Shown: one piece after another, positions 44,046 to 52,916 of the stretch
How the letters are laid out: the number at the start of each line of letters is the position of its first letter
Position numbering within the stretch: the first letter of the stretch is position 1
DNA from: Raineya orbicola
Lineage (GTDB): Bacteria; Bacteroidota; Bacteroidia; Cytophagales; Thermonemataceae
NCBI RefSeq assembly: GCF_002843425.1
Contig: NZ_NKXO01000005.1
Coordinates: 1-64,000 of the forward strand
Direction: 5' to 3'
Length of the DNA: 64,000 nucleotides
Program-made: the position numbers and the translations under genes
The notes under the pieces: generated by a model
The model's input: the letters and a program-made list of their open reading frames with translations, nothing else
The model's database searches: none
What the model was told of the DNA's origin: nothing

Positions 44046-44747
44046 ATGTTGAAAAAATTTTCTATTCTCGCTTCCTTCGTAGCCACTTTTGGTGTAGCTA
44101 CCTCTTTTGCTCAAACTGCTCAAGGTACTTTGTACTTAGGTGGTGGATTGGGCTTTACCACATCTTCAAACAAAGTAACTACTTCTCGCGGTGGAACAAC
44201 TGTTTCTGCTGATGGTCCTAAAAGTACAAGTTTCTCTATTGTACCCGGTGTAGGTTATTTTATCGCTGATAAACTTGCTGTCGGTATTGATATTTCGTTC
44301 CTAAACGAATCAGAAAAAGAACCCTATGAAGGACCTGGTGCTCAAACCGGCGACTACGATAAAGTAAGTGGTAACCTCATTAGCTTCACTCCTTATGCAA
44401 GAAAATTCTTTATGCTCAGCGATAATTTCGGTTTCACAGGAACTTTTGGTGTAGGTGTAGGGTTTGGCAGTTCAAAAACTGAATCTAAAAGAGGAAGTAC
44501 TACTATAACCAATGACGGACCTAAAGTAACTGCTCTTGAAGTTGGCATCACCCCCGGTCTTGTATTTTTCCCTACTAACAAAGTTGGTTTAGAAGCTAAC
44601 TTCGGTTTTGTAGGTTTCTCTTCAAGAACTCAGAAAACTACCACTGGTGGCGGAGAACTAAAATCTACAGATACTTCTATTGGTTTCGGAGCTAATTCTA
44701 TCCAACCTACTTTTTCACTTGGCTTCCGTTACTACTTAGCTAAGTAA
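44046..44747 (+). CDS. Outer-membrane beta-barrel (porin-like) protein
   Basis: The 233-residue protein has a signal peptide (MLKKFSILASFVATFGVATSFAQ, cut after SFAQ at residue 23, written here in parts: MLKKFSILASF, VATFGVATSFAQ) and then eight or so amphipathic beta-strands ending with FSLGFRYYLAK. This is the OmpA/OmpX-type small barrel common in Bacteroidota. Gly-rich turns and Ser/Thr-rich loops (SSNKVTTSRGGTTVSADGP) alternate with strands, and a similar Thr-rich loop occurs twice (SRGGTTVSADGPK and RGSTTITNDGPK), suggesting an internal repeat. It probably stabilises or permeates the outer membrane. A sigma-54 promoter directly upstream, beside a sigma-54 activator gene, suggests tight induction under a specific condition. 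Confidence 0.85.
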   Translation: MLKKFSILASFVATFGVATSFAQTAQGTLYLGGGLGFTTSSNKVTTSRGGTTVSADGPKSTSFSIVPGVGYFIADKLAVGIDISFLNESEKEPYEGPGAQTGDYDKVSGNLISFTPYARKFFMLSDNFGFTGTFGVGVGFGSSKTESKRGSTTITNDGPKVTALEVGITPGLVFFPTNKVGLEANFGFVGFSSRTQKTTTGGGELKSTDTSIGFGANSIQPTFSLGFRYYLAK

Positions 44748-44773
44748 AATTTCCTAAATTCTAACATATTACG

Positions 44774-44805
44774 AAATAGCAAGGAACATTGTAGCCTTGC
44801 TATTT
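44774..44805 (+). terminator. Terminator after the outer-membrane protein gene
   Basis: An 11-bp perfect stem (44774-44784 with 44795-44805, AAATAGCAAGG/CCTTGCTATTT), a 10-base loop and a run of T end the transcript. Confidence 0.9.
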
Positions 44806-44908
44806 TTTTATTACGGCGTGCTTGCAAATTTTTAGAGTTTAAGACTTGCTTTTCCCTTTGAATTTTGCTTATTTGCAAAGATAACTACCTATCAAATCGC
44901 TTCCTCAT

Positions 44909-47900
44909 ATGACTTTTTTGGAGAAAACCTGTGAATTTCTGCTTGAAAATCATCAAAATTTACAAAATATCTGTGTGCTTGTACCTTCTCGAAGAGCTAT
45001 GCGTTCTTTGCGTTTAGAATTTCGCAAGCAGAAAATAGAAAAAGACCAAATGCCTACGGTATATCCCATAGAGGATTTCGTAAGCCGAACTTATAAAAAA
45101 ACTGACTTATATGAAAAAACTGACTTAATTGAGCAACTCTTGCTTTTGCAGAAAACCGCTTATGAGGTTCTAGGTAAATCAATGCAATCGCAACAACCCA
45201 GCGATAATTTGCTTTCTTGGCTTCCTGTGCTTCTCAAAGACTTCAACCTTATAGACCAAAACCTTGTTGATGCCGAAAAACTCTTTGCCAATTTAGCAGA
45301 TATTGAAAGAATGAAGTCTTGGGAACTGGACGAAACACGAAAAAAATATGTGCAAGACAAACTCAAATATTATTTTGAATTTTGGGATAAGCTATTTGAA
45401 ATTTATAGGCAGTTTAAGCAAAATTTAGAGGCTCAGAATTTGGCTTATTTGGGAATGATTTATCGTAAATTGGCTGAAAATATACAAAAGTGGCTCGAAA
45501 ATGGTTATCAGCATTATTATTTTGTTGGTTTTAATGCCTTCAGCAAAGCCGAAGAGAAAATTATTGATAAATTACTTGCCCTGAACAAAGCTACCTTGCT
45601 TTGGGATAGCGACACTTTTTATATGGAACACCAAGGTGAAAATCAAGCGGGTAAATGGCTGAAACATTACAAACTAAAATGGCAAAATTGGCTTTGGCAA
45701 GAAAATTTCTTGTTATCGGAAGCTAAAAGAGTGGAAATTATTGGCACAGGCAGTTATAGCCTGCAAGCACAAGTAGCTCAGAATGTTCTCAATAAATGGG
45801 ATAAAGAAAGTCGCTCACGCAAACGCACCGTGATTGTAATGCCCGATGAAAATATGCTTTTACCACTAATGCATAGCATTTCAGAAGAAAATTACAACAT
45901 TACTTTGGGTTTGAGTTTGCAAAAATCAACTCTGTTCAACCTCATTTCTCTGCTTTTTGAACTACAACAAACCCGCAAAGAACATAAATGGAAAGCCAAA
46001 GATAAAGACGGAAAAAGTGTAGATAAGCATACTTTTGTGTATCATTATAGCAATGTTGCGAAAATTCTCACACACCCTTTTATCCGAAAATTTGAGCAAA
46101 TTGTACTCAAAAAACATCATTTACCCGCTCATCAAAGTTTTCTTCGTTTGGCTCGTAGGTATTTAGTTCAATACAATAAGGTTATTAACAAATCTTGGGA
46201 GCTTAAAAAATTGCCTGAAACCTTACTTAAAGACGAACCTGACGAAGCCATCAAAAGCTCTCTCCAACCCTTCTATGCCGAAATGCAGACGCTCTGCAAG
46301 CTAATGTTCAGCTCTTGGAACTTGCAAAAAGTAACTTCTATTTTGCTTCATTTAGAGCGTATTATGCTGTTTTTTGAAAAAAATTTTGAAAGCGAACAAG
46401 ATGATTTAGAGCAATTCTATATCAAGAAATTCAAGCAGATTTTTGCTAGAATGCGTAAGATACTCAAAAAACGTAATTTCAATATTGATTTCCGTACTTT
46501 CAGAAATTTTTTGTTTCAACTTGCACGCGAAGAGCGTATTCCCTTTGAGAGTAGCGTAGATAACCGCCTGCAAATTATGGGCGTACTTGAAACGCGTACG
46601 CTGGATTTTGAGCAAATCATTGTAGTATCTGCCAACGAAGGTACTTTCCCTACGGTTCAGAAAAACAAATCGCTTATTCCTTATGATATAGCCAAAGCGT
46701 TTGGCTTACCTACTTACGAGGATTACGAGGCTATGCACAGCTATTACTTTTATCGCCTTTTGCAAAGAGCCAAAAAAATTGCACTAATCTATTGTACTTC
46801 CAAAGGCGTTTCATTAGTTGGCAACAGCGAAGTAAGCCGCTATGCTTGGCAGTTGGAATATGATTTGGCTCAGAAAAATCCTAAAATAACCATTCAAAAA
46901 ACGAGTGTTGTTTTTCCTGCTGTTCCTAAAAATCAGCAAGAAGATTTACGCATTGAAAAAAATGAGGAGATTTTGGCAATTATCAAACAAAAGCTACAAA
47001 ATCAACTTTCCCCTACTGCTATTGACTCATTTATTCGTTGTTCGTTGCAATATTATTTCAATTATGTGGCGGGTATTAAAGAAGCTAAAGAAGTTCGCGA
47101 TGAGATTGAATCTGACACACTCGGAAGCATTGTACATCACGTTTTGGAGGATATTTTCTTTGAAATTGGCGAAAACAATCAAGTTTCAGCACAAGACTTG
47201 CGAGCCGTTTTGCCACAAGTTCCTGAAAAGGTAAAACAAAAATTCAAGGATACGGCTCATCTTTACACGCAAGAAGCTATCATCGGCAATAATCTAATTG
47301 CACAAGAGGTAGCTATTTTGTACGTAAAAAACTTTTTAGAAAAACAAATCGCCGAGTTGGAAGATGAAAACAACAAATTAGAAGAAAACCCTGTTTTTGA
47401 AATATTGAGTTTGGAGAATAAACACGAGCTTTTACGCATTGAGCCTGCTATTTTCCGCTACCAATACAACGGAGAAAGCCTTGATGTACGCTTGCGAGGC
47501 ATTGTAGATAGGGTAGATAAAATAAGCGGTATCCTGCGTATCATTGACTACAAGACAGGAAAGGTTGAGAAAAAAGATGTAAGAATTGACCATACCGAAT
47601 TGCTTTCTATTGCTGATAATCCTGATATGGGTAAAATTAGGCAATTGTGGCTTTACAAATATCTTTTACAAAAAAATTTGGATAGTAATCCTCAATGGGA
47701 AATGTATCAGAATGCTCTTGTTGAGGCTGGTATTTACAGCCTTCGCAACCCAACCAAAGAATTACTTGCTCTGCACACCCCTCCTGCTAAATTCAAAGAA
47801 AAGGATAAAGATAAAGGCAATCCCGAAAATATACGCCTCAATGATAAAGAATGGTTTTATCAGAAAACTGAAAATTGGCTTTCAGAGGTTATTCGCAAAA

Positions 47901-47989
47901 TGTTGGATAAAGATTTACCTTTTGAGAAGACAGATAACCTAAGCATCTGTGAATTTTGTATCTATAAAAATATTTGTGGAAGGGGGTAA
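44909..47989 (+). CDS. AddB-like PD-(D/E)XK nuclease with predicted Fe-S cluster
   Basis: The 1026-residue protein resembles the nuclease-helicase subunit AddB: an N-terminal degenerate UvrD-type helicase half beginning with VLVPSRRAMRSLRLEF, a central region with DFEQIIVVSANEGTFP (motif-IV-like), and a C-terminal RecB-family nuclease (GSIVHHVLED, LRGIVDRVD, IIDYKTGK near 866-884). Cys711, Cys1014, Cys1017 and Cys1023 are placed like the four ligands of the AddB 4Fe-4S cluster. Such proteins process DNA double-strand breaks with an AddA-type helicase partner, not seen here. No Walker A is apparent in the N-terminal half, so ATP hydrolysis is probably lost. Neighbours are unrelated in function. 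Confidence 0.83.
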   Translation: MTFLEKTCEFLLENHQNLQNICVLVPSRRAMRSLRLEFRKQKIEKDQMPTVYPIEDFVSRTYKKTDLYEKTDLIEQLLLLQKTAYEVLGKSMQSQQPSDNLLSWLPVLLKDFNLIDQNLVDAEKLFANLADIERMKSWELDETRKKYVQDKLKYYFEFWDKLFEIYRQFKQNLEAQNLAYLGMIYRKLAENIQKWLENGYQHYYFVGFNAFSKAEEKIIDKLLALNKATLLWDSDTFYMEHQGENQAGKWLKHYKLKWQNWLWQENFLLSEAKRVEIIGTGSYSLQAQVAQNVLNKWDKESRSRKRTVIVMPDENMLLPLMHSISEENYNITLGLSLQKSTLFNLISLLFELQQTRKEHKWKAKDKDGKSVDKHTFVYHYSNVAKILTHPFIRKFEQIVLKKHHLPAHQSFLRLARRYLVQYNKVINKSWELKKLPETLLKDEPDEAIKSSLQPFYAEMQTLCKLMFSSWNLQKVTSILLHLERIMLFFEKNFESEQDDLEQFYIKKFKQIFARMRKILKKRNFNIDFRTFRNFLFQLAREERIPFESSVDNRLQIMGVLETRTLDFEQIIVVSANEGTFPTVQKNKSLIPYDIAKAFGLPTYEDYEAMHSYYFYRLLQRAKKIALIYCTSKGVSLVGNSEVSRYAWQLEYDLAQKNPKITIQKTSVVFPAVPKNQQEDLRIEKNEEILAIIKQKLQNQLSPTAIDSFIRCSLQYYFNYVAGIKEAKEVRDEIESDTLGSIVHHVLEDIFFEIGENNQVSAQDLRAVLPQVPEKVKQKFKDTAHLYTQEAIIGNNLIAQEVAILYVKNFLEKQIAELEDENNKLEENPVFEILSLENKHELLRIEPAIFRYQYNGESLDVRLRGIVDRVDKISGILRIIDYKTGKVEKKDVRIDHTELLSIADNPDMGKIRQLWLYKYLLQKNLDSNPQWEMYQNALVEAGIYSLRNPTKELLALHTPPAKFKEKDKDKGNPENIRLNDKEWFYQKTENWLSEVIRKMLDKDLPFEKTDNLSICEFCIYKNICGRG

Positions 47990-48032
47990 GATGCTAAATG
48001 AAAAATAATTCAATTGTAAGAAATGTAATAAT

Positions 48033-48064
48033 TTTGGATTTTTTCAAAAAAAAGTATAAGTTTG
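48033..48064 (+). promoter_or_regulatory. Promoter of the ECF sigma gene
   Basis: TTTG at 48033-48036, a 20-base spacer and TAAGTTTG at 48057-48064 match the Bacteroidota consensus. The site supports the ATG at 48085 over the earlier in-frame start at 47998. Confidence 0.7.
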
Positions 48065-48084
48065 CAAAACATACTTGTCTAATA

Positions 48085-48651
48085 ATGTCTGATGTTCAAA
48101 CCCATATTATTGAGGCTTGCCGCAAGCAATGCCCCAAAGCTCAACGCAAACTTTACGAGCAATATGCCTCTAAAATGTTTGCGGTGGCTTTGCGTTATAC
48201 TTCGGGAAGGCTTGAAGCAGAAGACGTTTTACAAGAAAGTTTTATCAAGGTTTTCAATCATATCCAAACTTTTCGGGGTGAATGTAGTTTAGAACATTGG
48301 ATAAAGAAAATTGTTATTAACACGGCTCTCAAACAAAATCGTAGTAAATTATACTTGTTTCCTGCCTTTGATGTGCAGGATTTACCCGAAGAGTATCAAG
48401 AAACTTGCGAAATTTTGGAAAATTTAGAATATGAAGACTTGCTCAATATGGTGCAAAGTTTAGCACCTCGTTACAGGGTAGTTTTCAACTTATACGCTAT
48501 TGAAGGCTATCAGCACAATGAAATAGCTGAAATGCTCGGTATTAGCGAAGGTACTTCCAAATCACAATATGCAAGAGCAAAGCAAATTCTCAAAGAAATG
48601 ATTTTGCGAGAAAGCCGTCAAACCCAAAAGCCAAATTATGAAAGGTCTTAA
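48085..48651 (+). CDS. ECF-type RNA polymerase sigma factor
   Basis: From ATG 48085 the 188-residue protein has sigma region 2 (ALRYTSGRLEAEDVLQESFIKVFNHI, in parts ALRYTSGRLEAED and VLQESFIKVFNHI; then FRGECSLEHWIKKIVINTA) and region 4 (LAPRYRVVFNLYAIEGYQHNEIAEMLGISEGTSKSQYARAK, with the HTH at YQHNEIAEMLGIS). Region 1.1 and most of region 3 are absent, as in the extracytoplasmic-function group. It should direct RNA polymerase to a stress regulon. Its last 14 bases overlap the start of the next gene, a membrane protein with the features of a cognate anti-sigma factor. An earlier in-frame start at 47998 lies upstream of the promoter. Confidence 0.93.
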   Translation: MSDVQTHIIEACRKQCPKAQRKLYEQYASKMFAVALRYTSGRLEAEDVLQESFIKVFNHIQTFRGECSLEHWIKKIVINTALKQNRSKLYLFPAFDVQDLPEEYQETCEILENLEYEDLLNMVQSLAPRYRVVFNLYAIEGYQHNEIAEMLGISEGTSKSQYARAKQILKEMILRESRQTQKPNYERS

Positions 48652-49912
48652 AAATTTTGAACATATTTGGCAAGAGAAGTTTTTACACGCTTCTGTAAAT
48701 CCTTCGGAAAGGGTATGGGAACTAATTGCTTTGCAAATTGATGAAAAACGCCAACAAAGACGCCGAAAAATCATAGCTTGGTGGGCGGCGGCAATGCTAG
48801 CTCTCTTTTTAGGCGATGGTGAGCTTTTGTATCAGAGAAAAGGACTTATTGGTGAGTGGTTTGGAGAAACGAATATTTCAAATTTTACAATTATCCACGA
48901 TACCCCTACAAACACAAATAAACTCATTTCTCCTACTCCTAAAACAACCCCAAAAAAACCTGAAAAAGCCATTACACAATATGCAAATGACACTAAAATT
49001 CTGCAAGAAAAACTATTAACTTTTCAGATAAAAGCTGAATTTGAAGTAGAAAAAGAAGCTGTTTTAGCTCAAAAACACCAACAAGAATTTAGCAATGAAA
49101 AAGTTGGCACTCCCAAAGCTAAACGTTGGTGGGTTCAGCAAGGCTTGAATGTCGGAAAATTTCAGCAAAATTGGCACTATACGCCTTCACCAATTTTAGC
49201 AGGACGTATGCTTAATACCCCGCAAGAACAAGTTATGCTTAAAAGAGAAGAGAATTTGCTCAAAGAACTTTCTACTTATCAAACTCTTTGCACTTGGGGT
49301 GCTGGAATGGATTTGGGTTTTCAAATCAATAAAAATTGGTTTGTAAGTGGTGGTTTTCAGTGGCGTAAAAGTTATGCGGTTTTTCAAAGTAATGCCCCTG
49401 TGCCTATTCTTGCAAAATTTTATGGCAATGTGCCAAATTTAGATGTTGAAGCACCGCCTGTAAGTACAATTAACTCAACTCCTAGCATAGAAATAGCAGA
49501 AGGAGGACAAAATCAAGTGGCGGCGGCTTTACCTAATCATTTAGAGGTAAGCGAAGTTACCTATCGTCATACTACTGAATTTATCAGTATCCCTTTGAAA
49601 ATAGGTTATCAGTTGCAAAAAAACAAATGGCGTGGTGCAGTTGCGGTGGGTACTGAAGCTAATTTTCTGATAAACAACACTTTCTCCTCTGAAACTGCAA
49701 CTTATTCCAGTGTTTTTGAAAAAATAAATCGTGTGCAGTATGCAGGTATTTCCGAATTACAAATAGGCTATCAGATAGCTCCAAAATTATACTTGCAGGT
49801 AACTCCTTCGTTCAGGCAGATGCTTACTCCGTTATTCAAAAATCATTCCTCTTTGCAATTGCAAAATCAAAAGTTGTGGTTTGTGGGTGTAGGTATGCAA
49901 TGGAGATTGTAA
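48638..49912 (+). CDS. Putative dual-membrane-spanning anti-sigma factor with outer-membrane barrel
   Basis: The 424-residue protein is built from four parts. Residues 1-43 form a charged cytoplasmic segment with NPSERVWELIALQI, like the PPxxVWxxI element at the N-termini of Bacteroidota proteins encoded after ECF sigma genes. Residues about 44-60 are a single membrane helix with a positive preceding stretch (KRQQRRRK). Residues about 60-160 are a polar Thr/Pro/Lys linker. Residues about 165-424 are alternating beta-strands ending in WFVGVGMQWRL, an outer-membrane barrel. The gene overlaps the ECF sigma gene by 14 bases. I infer that it holds the sigma factor at the inner membrane while its barrel senses the outer membrane. 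No signal peptidase site is visible, in keeping with this. Confidence 0.7.
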   Translation: MKGLKNFEHIWQEKFLHASVNPSERVWELIALQIDEKRQQRRRKIIAWWAAAMLALFLGDGELLYQRKGLIGEWFGETNISNFTIIHDTPTNTNKLISPTPKTTPKKPEKAITQYANDTKILQEKLLTFQIKAEFEVEKEAVLAQKHQQEFSNEKVGTPKAKRWWVQQGLNVGKFQQNWHYTPSPILAGRMLNTPQEQVMLKREENLLKELSTYQTLCTWGAGMDLGFQINKNWFVSGGFQWRKSYAVFQSNAPVPILAKFYGNVPNLDVEAPPVSTINSTPSIEIAEGGQNQVAAALPNHLEVSEVTYRHTTEFISIPLKIGYQLQKNKWRGAVAVGTEANFLINNTFSSETATYSSVFEKINRVQYAGISELQIGYQIAPKLYLQVTPSFRQMLTPLFKNHSSLQLQNQKLWFVGVGMQWRL

Positions 49913-49924
49913 AATCTTACGTTT

Positions 49925-50335
49925 ATGGTGCAAAACGTCTTAAAAATAACTTTTATTTCTTTAATGCTTGCTTTGAGCAACTTCACGGCTTGGGCACAAA
50001 AAGAAAAGACTATGAAAGTACTAACACAAAAATCAGAATTGCAAGAAAATATCGGTAAAGATGTAATTCTGGAGGGCATTATGCAAATGCAAAAATTCCA
50101 GAACAAAGCAGGGAGAATTTTTGAATTTTATGAGTTTTGGCTACAAATGGCAGATGGCACACGTGTTTTGCTTCGCAATAATATGGGGCATCCTCTTTCC
50201 AAAGAACCCTTTACACGCAAAGTTCATCTAAAAGGCAAGCTCTTTTATGGCAACATAGACAGCGAAGATGGCAAAGCACAATCTCGTCTGGGCTACCGAT
50301 TAGATTTTACCGAATGGAAAATTGTGGAACGATAG
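49925..50335 (+). CDS. Small secreted protein of unknown function
   Basis: The 136-residue protein has a clear signal peptide (hydrophobic core ITFISLMLALSNF, cleavage after TAWA) and a mature part of about 110 residues with predicted beta-strands, DVILEGIMQMQKF, FEFYEFWLQMADGTRVLLRNN and VHLKGKLFYGNI, in an order that would suit a small OB-like barrel. I do not recognise a family. It starts 12 bases after the putative anti-sigma gene and is followed by a thioesterase, so it probably belongs to the same transcript and may be an envelope protein connected with the sigma system. Confidence 0.75.
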   Translation: MVQNVLKITFISLMLALSNFTAWAQKEKTMKVLTQKSELQENIGKDVILEGIMQMQKFQNKAGRIFEFYEFWLQMADGTRVLLRNNMGHPLSKEPFTRKVHLKGKLFYGNIDSEDGKAQSRLGYRLDFTEWKIVER

Positions 50336-50370
50336 TTTAGACTACTCTTCATTTTATACCTCTATCATCA

Positions 50371-50781
50371 ATGTACCAGTCGCATACGCAAATACGGGTT
50401 CGTTACGCCGAAACCGACCAAATGAAATATGTATATTACGGCAATTACGCTATTTATTTTGAAGTGGCTCGCGTAGAGTGTCTGCGTAATTTAGGACTTG
50501 ACTACAAGTCCTTAGAGAGCGAACATAAAATTATGATGCCTGTCTTGGAGCATTATTCACGCTACCTGAAACCCGCTTTTTATGACGATTTGCTTACTAT
50601 TCGTGTAAGTATTCCCGAACTTCCTCAAAGTCGCATACGTTTTGAATACGAAATTTTACGAGAAAATACACTTCTGCACAATGGTTACACAACGCTTGCG
50701 TTTATACACACAGAAAATTTGCGTCCTGTGCGTTGCCCTGATGTGCTTTTGAATTTACTTAAACCTTATTTTGCAGTATGA
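50371..50781 (+). CDS. Acyl-CoA thioesterase (YbgC/FadM hot-dog fold)
   Basis: The 136-residue protein starts with the 4-hydroxybenzoyl-CoA thioesterase-type motif VRYAETDQMKYVYYGNYAIYFE, in which the Asp of ETD is the catalytic residue. It continues with LEHYSRYLKPAFYDDLLTI and RIRFEYEIL, typical of YbgC-like single hot-dog domains that form tetramers and hydrolyse acyl-CoA or acyl-ACP. Substrate length is unknown. Its last four bases overlap the start of the BatA/VWA gene (ATGA), so translation is likely to be coupled. Confidence 0.88.
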   Translation: MYQSHTQIRVRYAETDQMKYVYYGNYAIYFEVARVECLRNLGLDYKSLESEHKIMMPVLEHYSRYLKPAFYDDLLTIRVSIPELPQSRIRFEYEILRENTLLHNGYTTLAFIHTENLRPVRCPDVLLNLLKPYFAV

Positions 50782-52868
50782 GTTTTTTATATCCGTCTTT
50801 TCTATGGGCATTAACGGCTTTATCCATTCCTATCATTATTCACATTTTCAATTTTCGTAGGCTAAAAAAAGTGTATTTTACAAATGTTCGTTTCCTGAAA
50901 GAACTTAAAACTGAAACCAATTCTTTCAAAACCTTGCGAGAACTGCTTATCTTGCTGATGCGTTTGGGTTTGGTGGCTTCTTTGGTTTTGGCTTTCGCAC
51001 AACCTTTTTTGCCTAATGAAAATCAAAAAACACTTTACAATGCAGGTAGCATAGCCAGCATTTATTTGGATAATTCGTATAGTATGCAAAATGAACTTGC
51101 TCGTCGCAAGTATCTTTCTTGGGCAAAAGAAAGCATTTCAGATTTAGTGAAAATCTTTCCCAAATCGGCTCAATTTCAGCTTGTTACCAATGATTTTCGC
51201 AATCGCGAGCAATTTGCTATCAATGCTACCCGCGTAGAGGATATTTTGAGCGAAACTAATTTCTCGCCCCATACTCGTGATTTGCAAAGCGTATATGCTC
51301 GTCAGCAGGCTCTTTTGAAGCGTTTAGCGTCTGATGAAAGAAATCAAATTTTTTGGTTTTCCGATTTTCAGAAAAGTACGCTTGGCAATTTGGAAAAATT
51401 GAGTTTAGATAGCACAACGCAGTTTATTCTTGTTCCGCTCAAATCCGAACAAAAGGCAAATTTGTATATTGATTCAGCCTGGCTTGCCAATCCTTTTGTA
51501 AAAGCCAATGAAACGAATAATTTACTTTTTTCTGTAAAAAACGATTCGGAAACTCCCGTTCAGGATTTAGTAGCTCGCCTTTTTATTGAAGACTTACAAG
51601 TTTCTACCACTACTTTGGATATAGGAGCAAATGGTAAAGTAACAGGCAGTTTTAATTTTGTAACTCAAGAAAGAGGCACTCGCAAAGGAAAAATTATCAT
51701 TGAAGACCAGCCCATCACTTTTGATAATGAATATTTTTTTACGCTCAATGTAGCCCCTACAATACGCATTTCGTATGTGTATGCAGGCGGGGGAAATCCT
51801 TTTGTACGTAGCGTGTATGCGAGTGAAAAAAGTTTCAATCTTGTCAGCTACGACCTCAATACCTTCCATTACGATATTCTACCCAACACCGATTTGCTTA
51901 TTTTAGACGGCTTGCCCAATTTGCCCGCCAAGATGCGTGAAGAGTTGCAAAAATTTACACAAAATGGAGGTAGTGTGCTGATTTTCCCCAACAATAGCCC
52001 TGATATAGCAAGTTATGCAGAAGTTTTAGGCAGTTTGGGAGTAAGAGGCTTGCAAGCCGAAAAAGTAGATTCTTTGGGTAAAAATTCAGTAAAAACTTTG
52101 CTTCCGCCTAATATCAATAATCCTTTTTACGAGGGCGTTTTTGAACAAAACCCTAAAAATGCCGATATGCCTTATGCTAATGCTGTAATGAGTTGGTTAG
52201 GTGTAAGTACGCAACTTTTGGGTTTCAAGAATGGAAAAAGTTTTCTTTCAGAGTTTAGAAATGGCAGAGGAAAATTGTACTTGTGTGCCTCCCCTTTGGA
52301 AAAACGCTATACCGATTTTCCCGTAAATGCTCTTTTTGTGCCAATTATGTATAAAATTGCCGCTCGCAGTTTAGAAGAAAACGAAAAAATTGCTTACAAT
52401 TTTCAGGAAAAAGTAATTACGCTCAAAGTAGGCAAAAGCAACAAAACCCAAGTTTTTAAGCTCAAAAATCACAAAACGGAGTTTGTTCCTGCTCAAAGAA
52501 TGAGCGGCGAACAACTCATCATAGAACTGCCCGAGGAAACCATAGAAGCAGGACATTATGAGGTAATCAATGGTGATAACCAAGTTGTAGGGGCTTTGGC
52601 TTTTAATTATGACAAGCGAGAATCGTCAATGCAATTTTACAGCCTTGATGAACTGAAAAAAGTTTTTGCAGGCAAAAAAAATGTTCAGATTTACGAAAAT
52701 ATTGCAGATAAAAAGTTTATCCAAGATTTTCAGGAACGCAATATTGGTACGTCTCTTTGGAAATACTTTGTGTGGCTTGCTCTGTTTTTTTTGCTTGCTG
52801 AAATATTGATCATTCGTCTTTTCAAAAAATGGCGTAAAGATAAAAAAAGTGAAGCCCTTGTTTCGTAG
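50778..52868 (+). CDS. BatA / von Willebrand factor A domain membrane protein
   Basis: The 696-residue protein opens with the BatA N-terminal membrane module (FLYPSFLWALTALSIPIIIHIFNFRRLKKVYFTNVRFL, in parts FLYPSFLWALTAL, SIPIIIHIFNFRRLKKV and YFTNVRFL) comprising two helices. It then has a VWA-like domain with a DxSxS metal site (LDNSYSM near residue 99), Ig-like segments, a GATase-1-like region around TDLLILDGLP, and a last membrane helix near 660-682 followed by a basic tail. Related proteins are annotated as aerotolerance (Bat) components; their function is uncertain. No other bat genes flank it. It is translationally coupled to the thioesterase. Confidence 0.83.
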   Translation: MSFLYPSFLWALTALSIPIIIHIFNFRRLKKVYFTNVRFLKELKTETNSFKTLRELLILLMRLGLVASLVLAFAQPFLPNENQKTLYNAGSIASIYLDNSYSMQNELARRKYLSWAKESISDLVKIFPKSAQFQLVTNDFRNREQFAINATRVEDILSETNFSPHTRDLQSVYARQQALLKRLASDERNQIFWFSDFQKSTLGNLEKLSLDSTTQFILVPLKSEQKANLYIDSAWLANPFVKANETNNLLFSVKNDSETPVQDLVARLFIEDLQVSTTTLDIGANGKVTGSFNFVTQERGTRKGKIIIEDQPITFDNEYFFTLNVAPTIRISYVYAGGGNPFVRSVYASEKSFNLVSYDLNTFHYDILPNTDLLILDGLPNLPAKMREELQKFTQNGGSVLIFPNNSPDIASYAEVLGSLGVRGLQAEKVDSLGKNSVKTLLPPNINNPFYEGVFEQNPKNADMPYANAVMSWLGVSTQLLGFKNGKSFLSEFRNGRGKLYLCASPLEKRYTDFPVNALFVPIMYKIAARSLEENEKIAYNFQEKVITLKVGKSNKTQVFKLKNHKTEFVPAQRMSGEQLIIELPEETIEAGHYEVINGDNQVVGALAFNYDKRESSMQFYSLDELKKVFAGKKNVQIYENIADKKFIQDFQERNIGTSLWKYFVWLALFFLLAEILIIRLFKKWRKDKKSEALVS

Positions 52869-52916
52869 CAAGAGCTTCAAAAGAGTTTTTTCAAAATAGA
52901 GGTTGATTTTTCTCAA

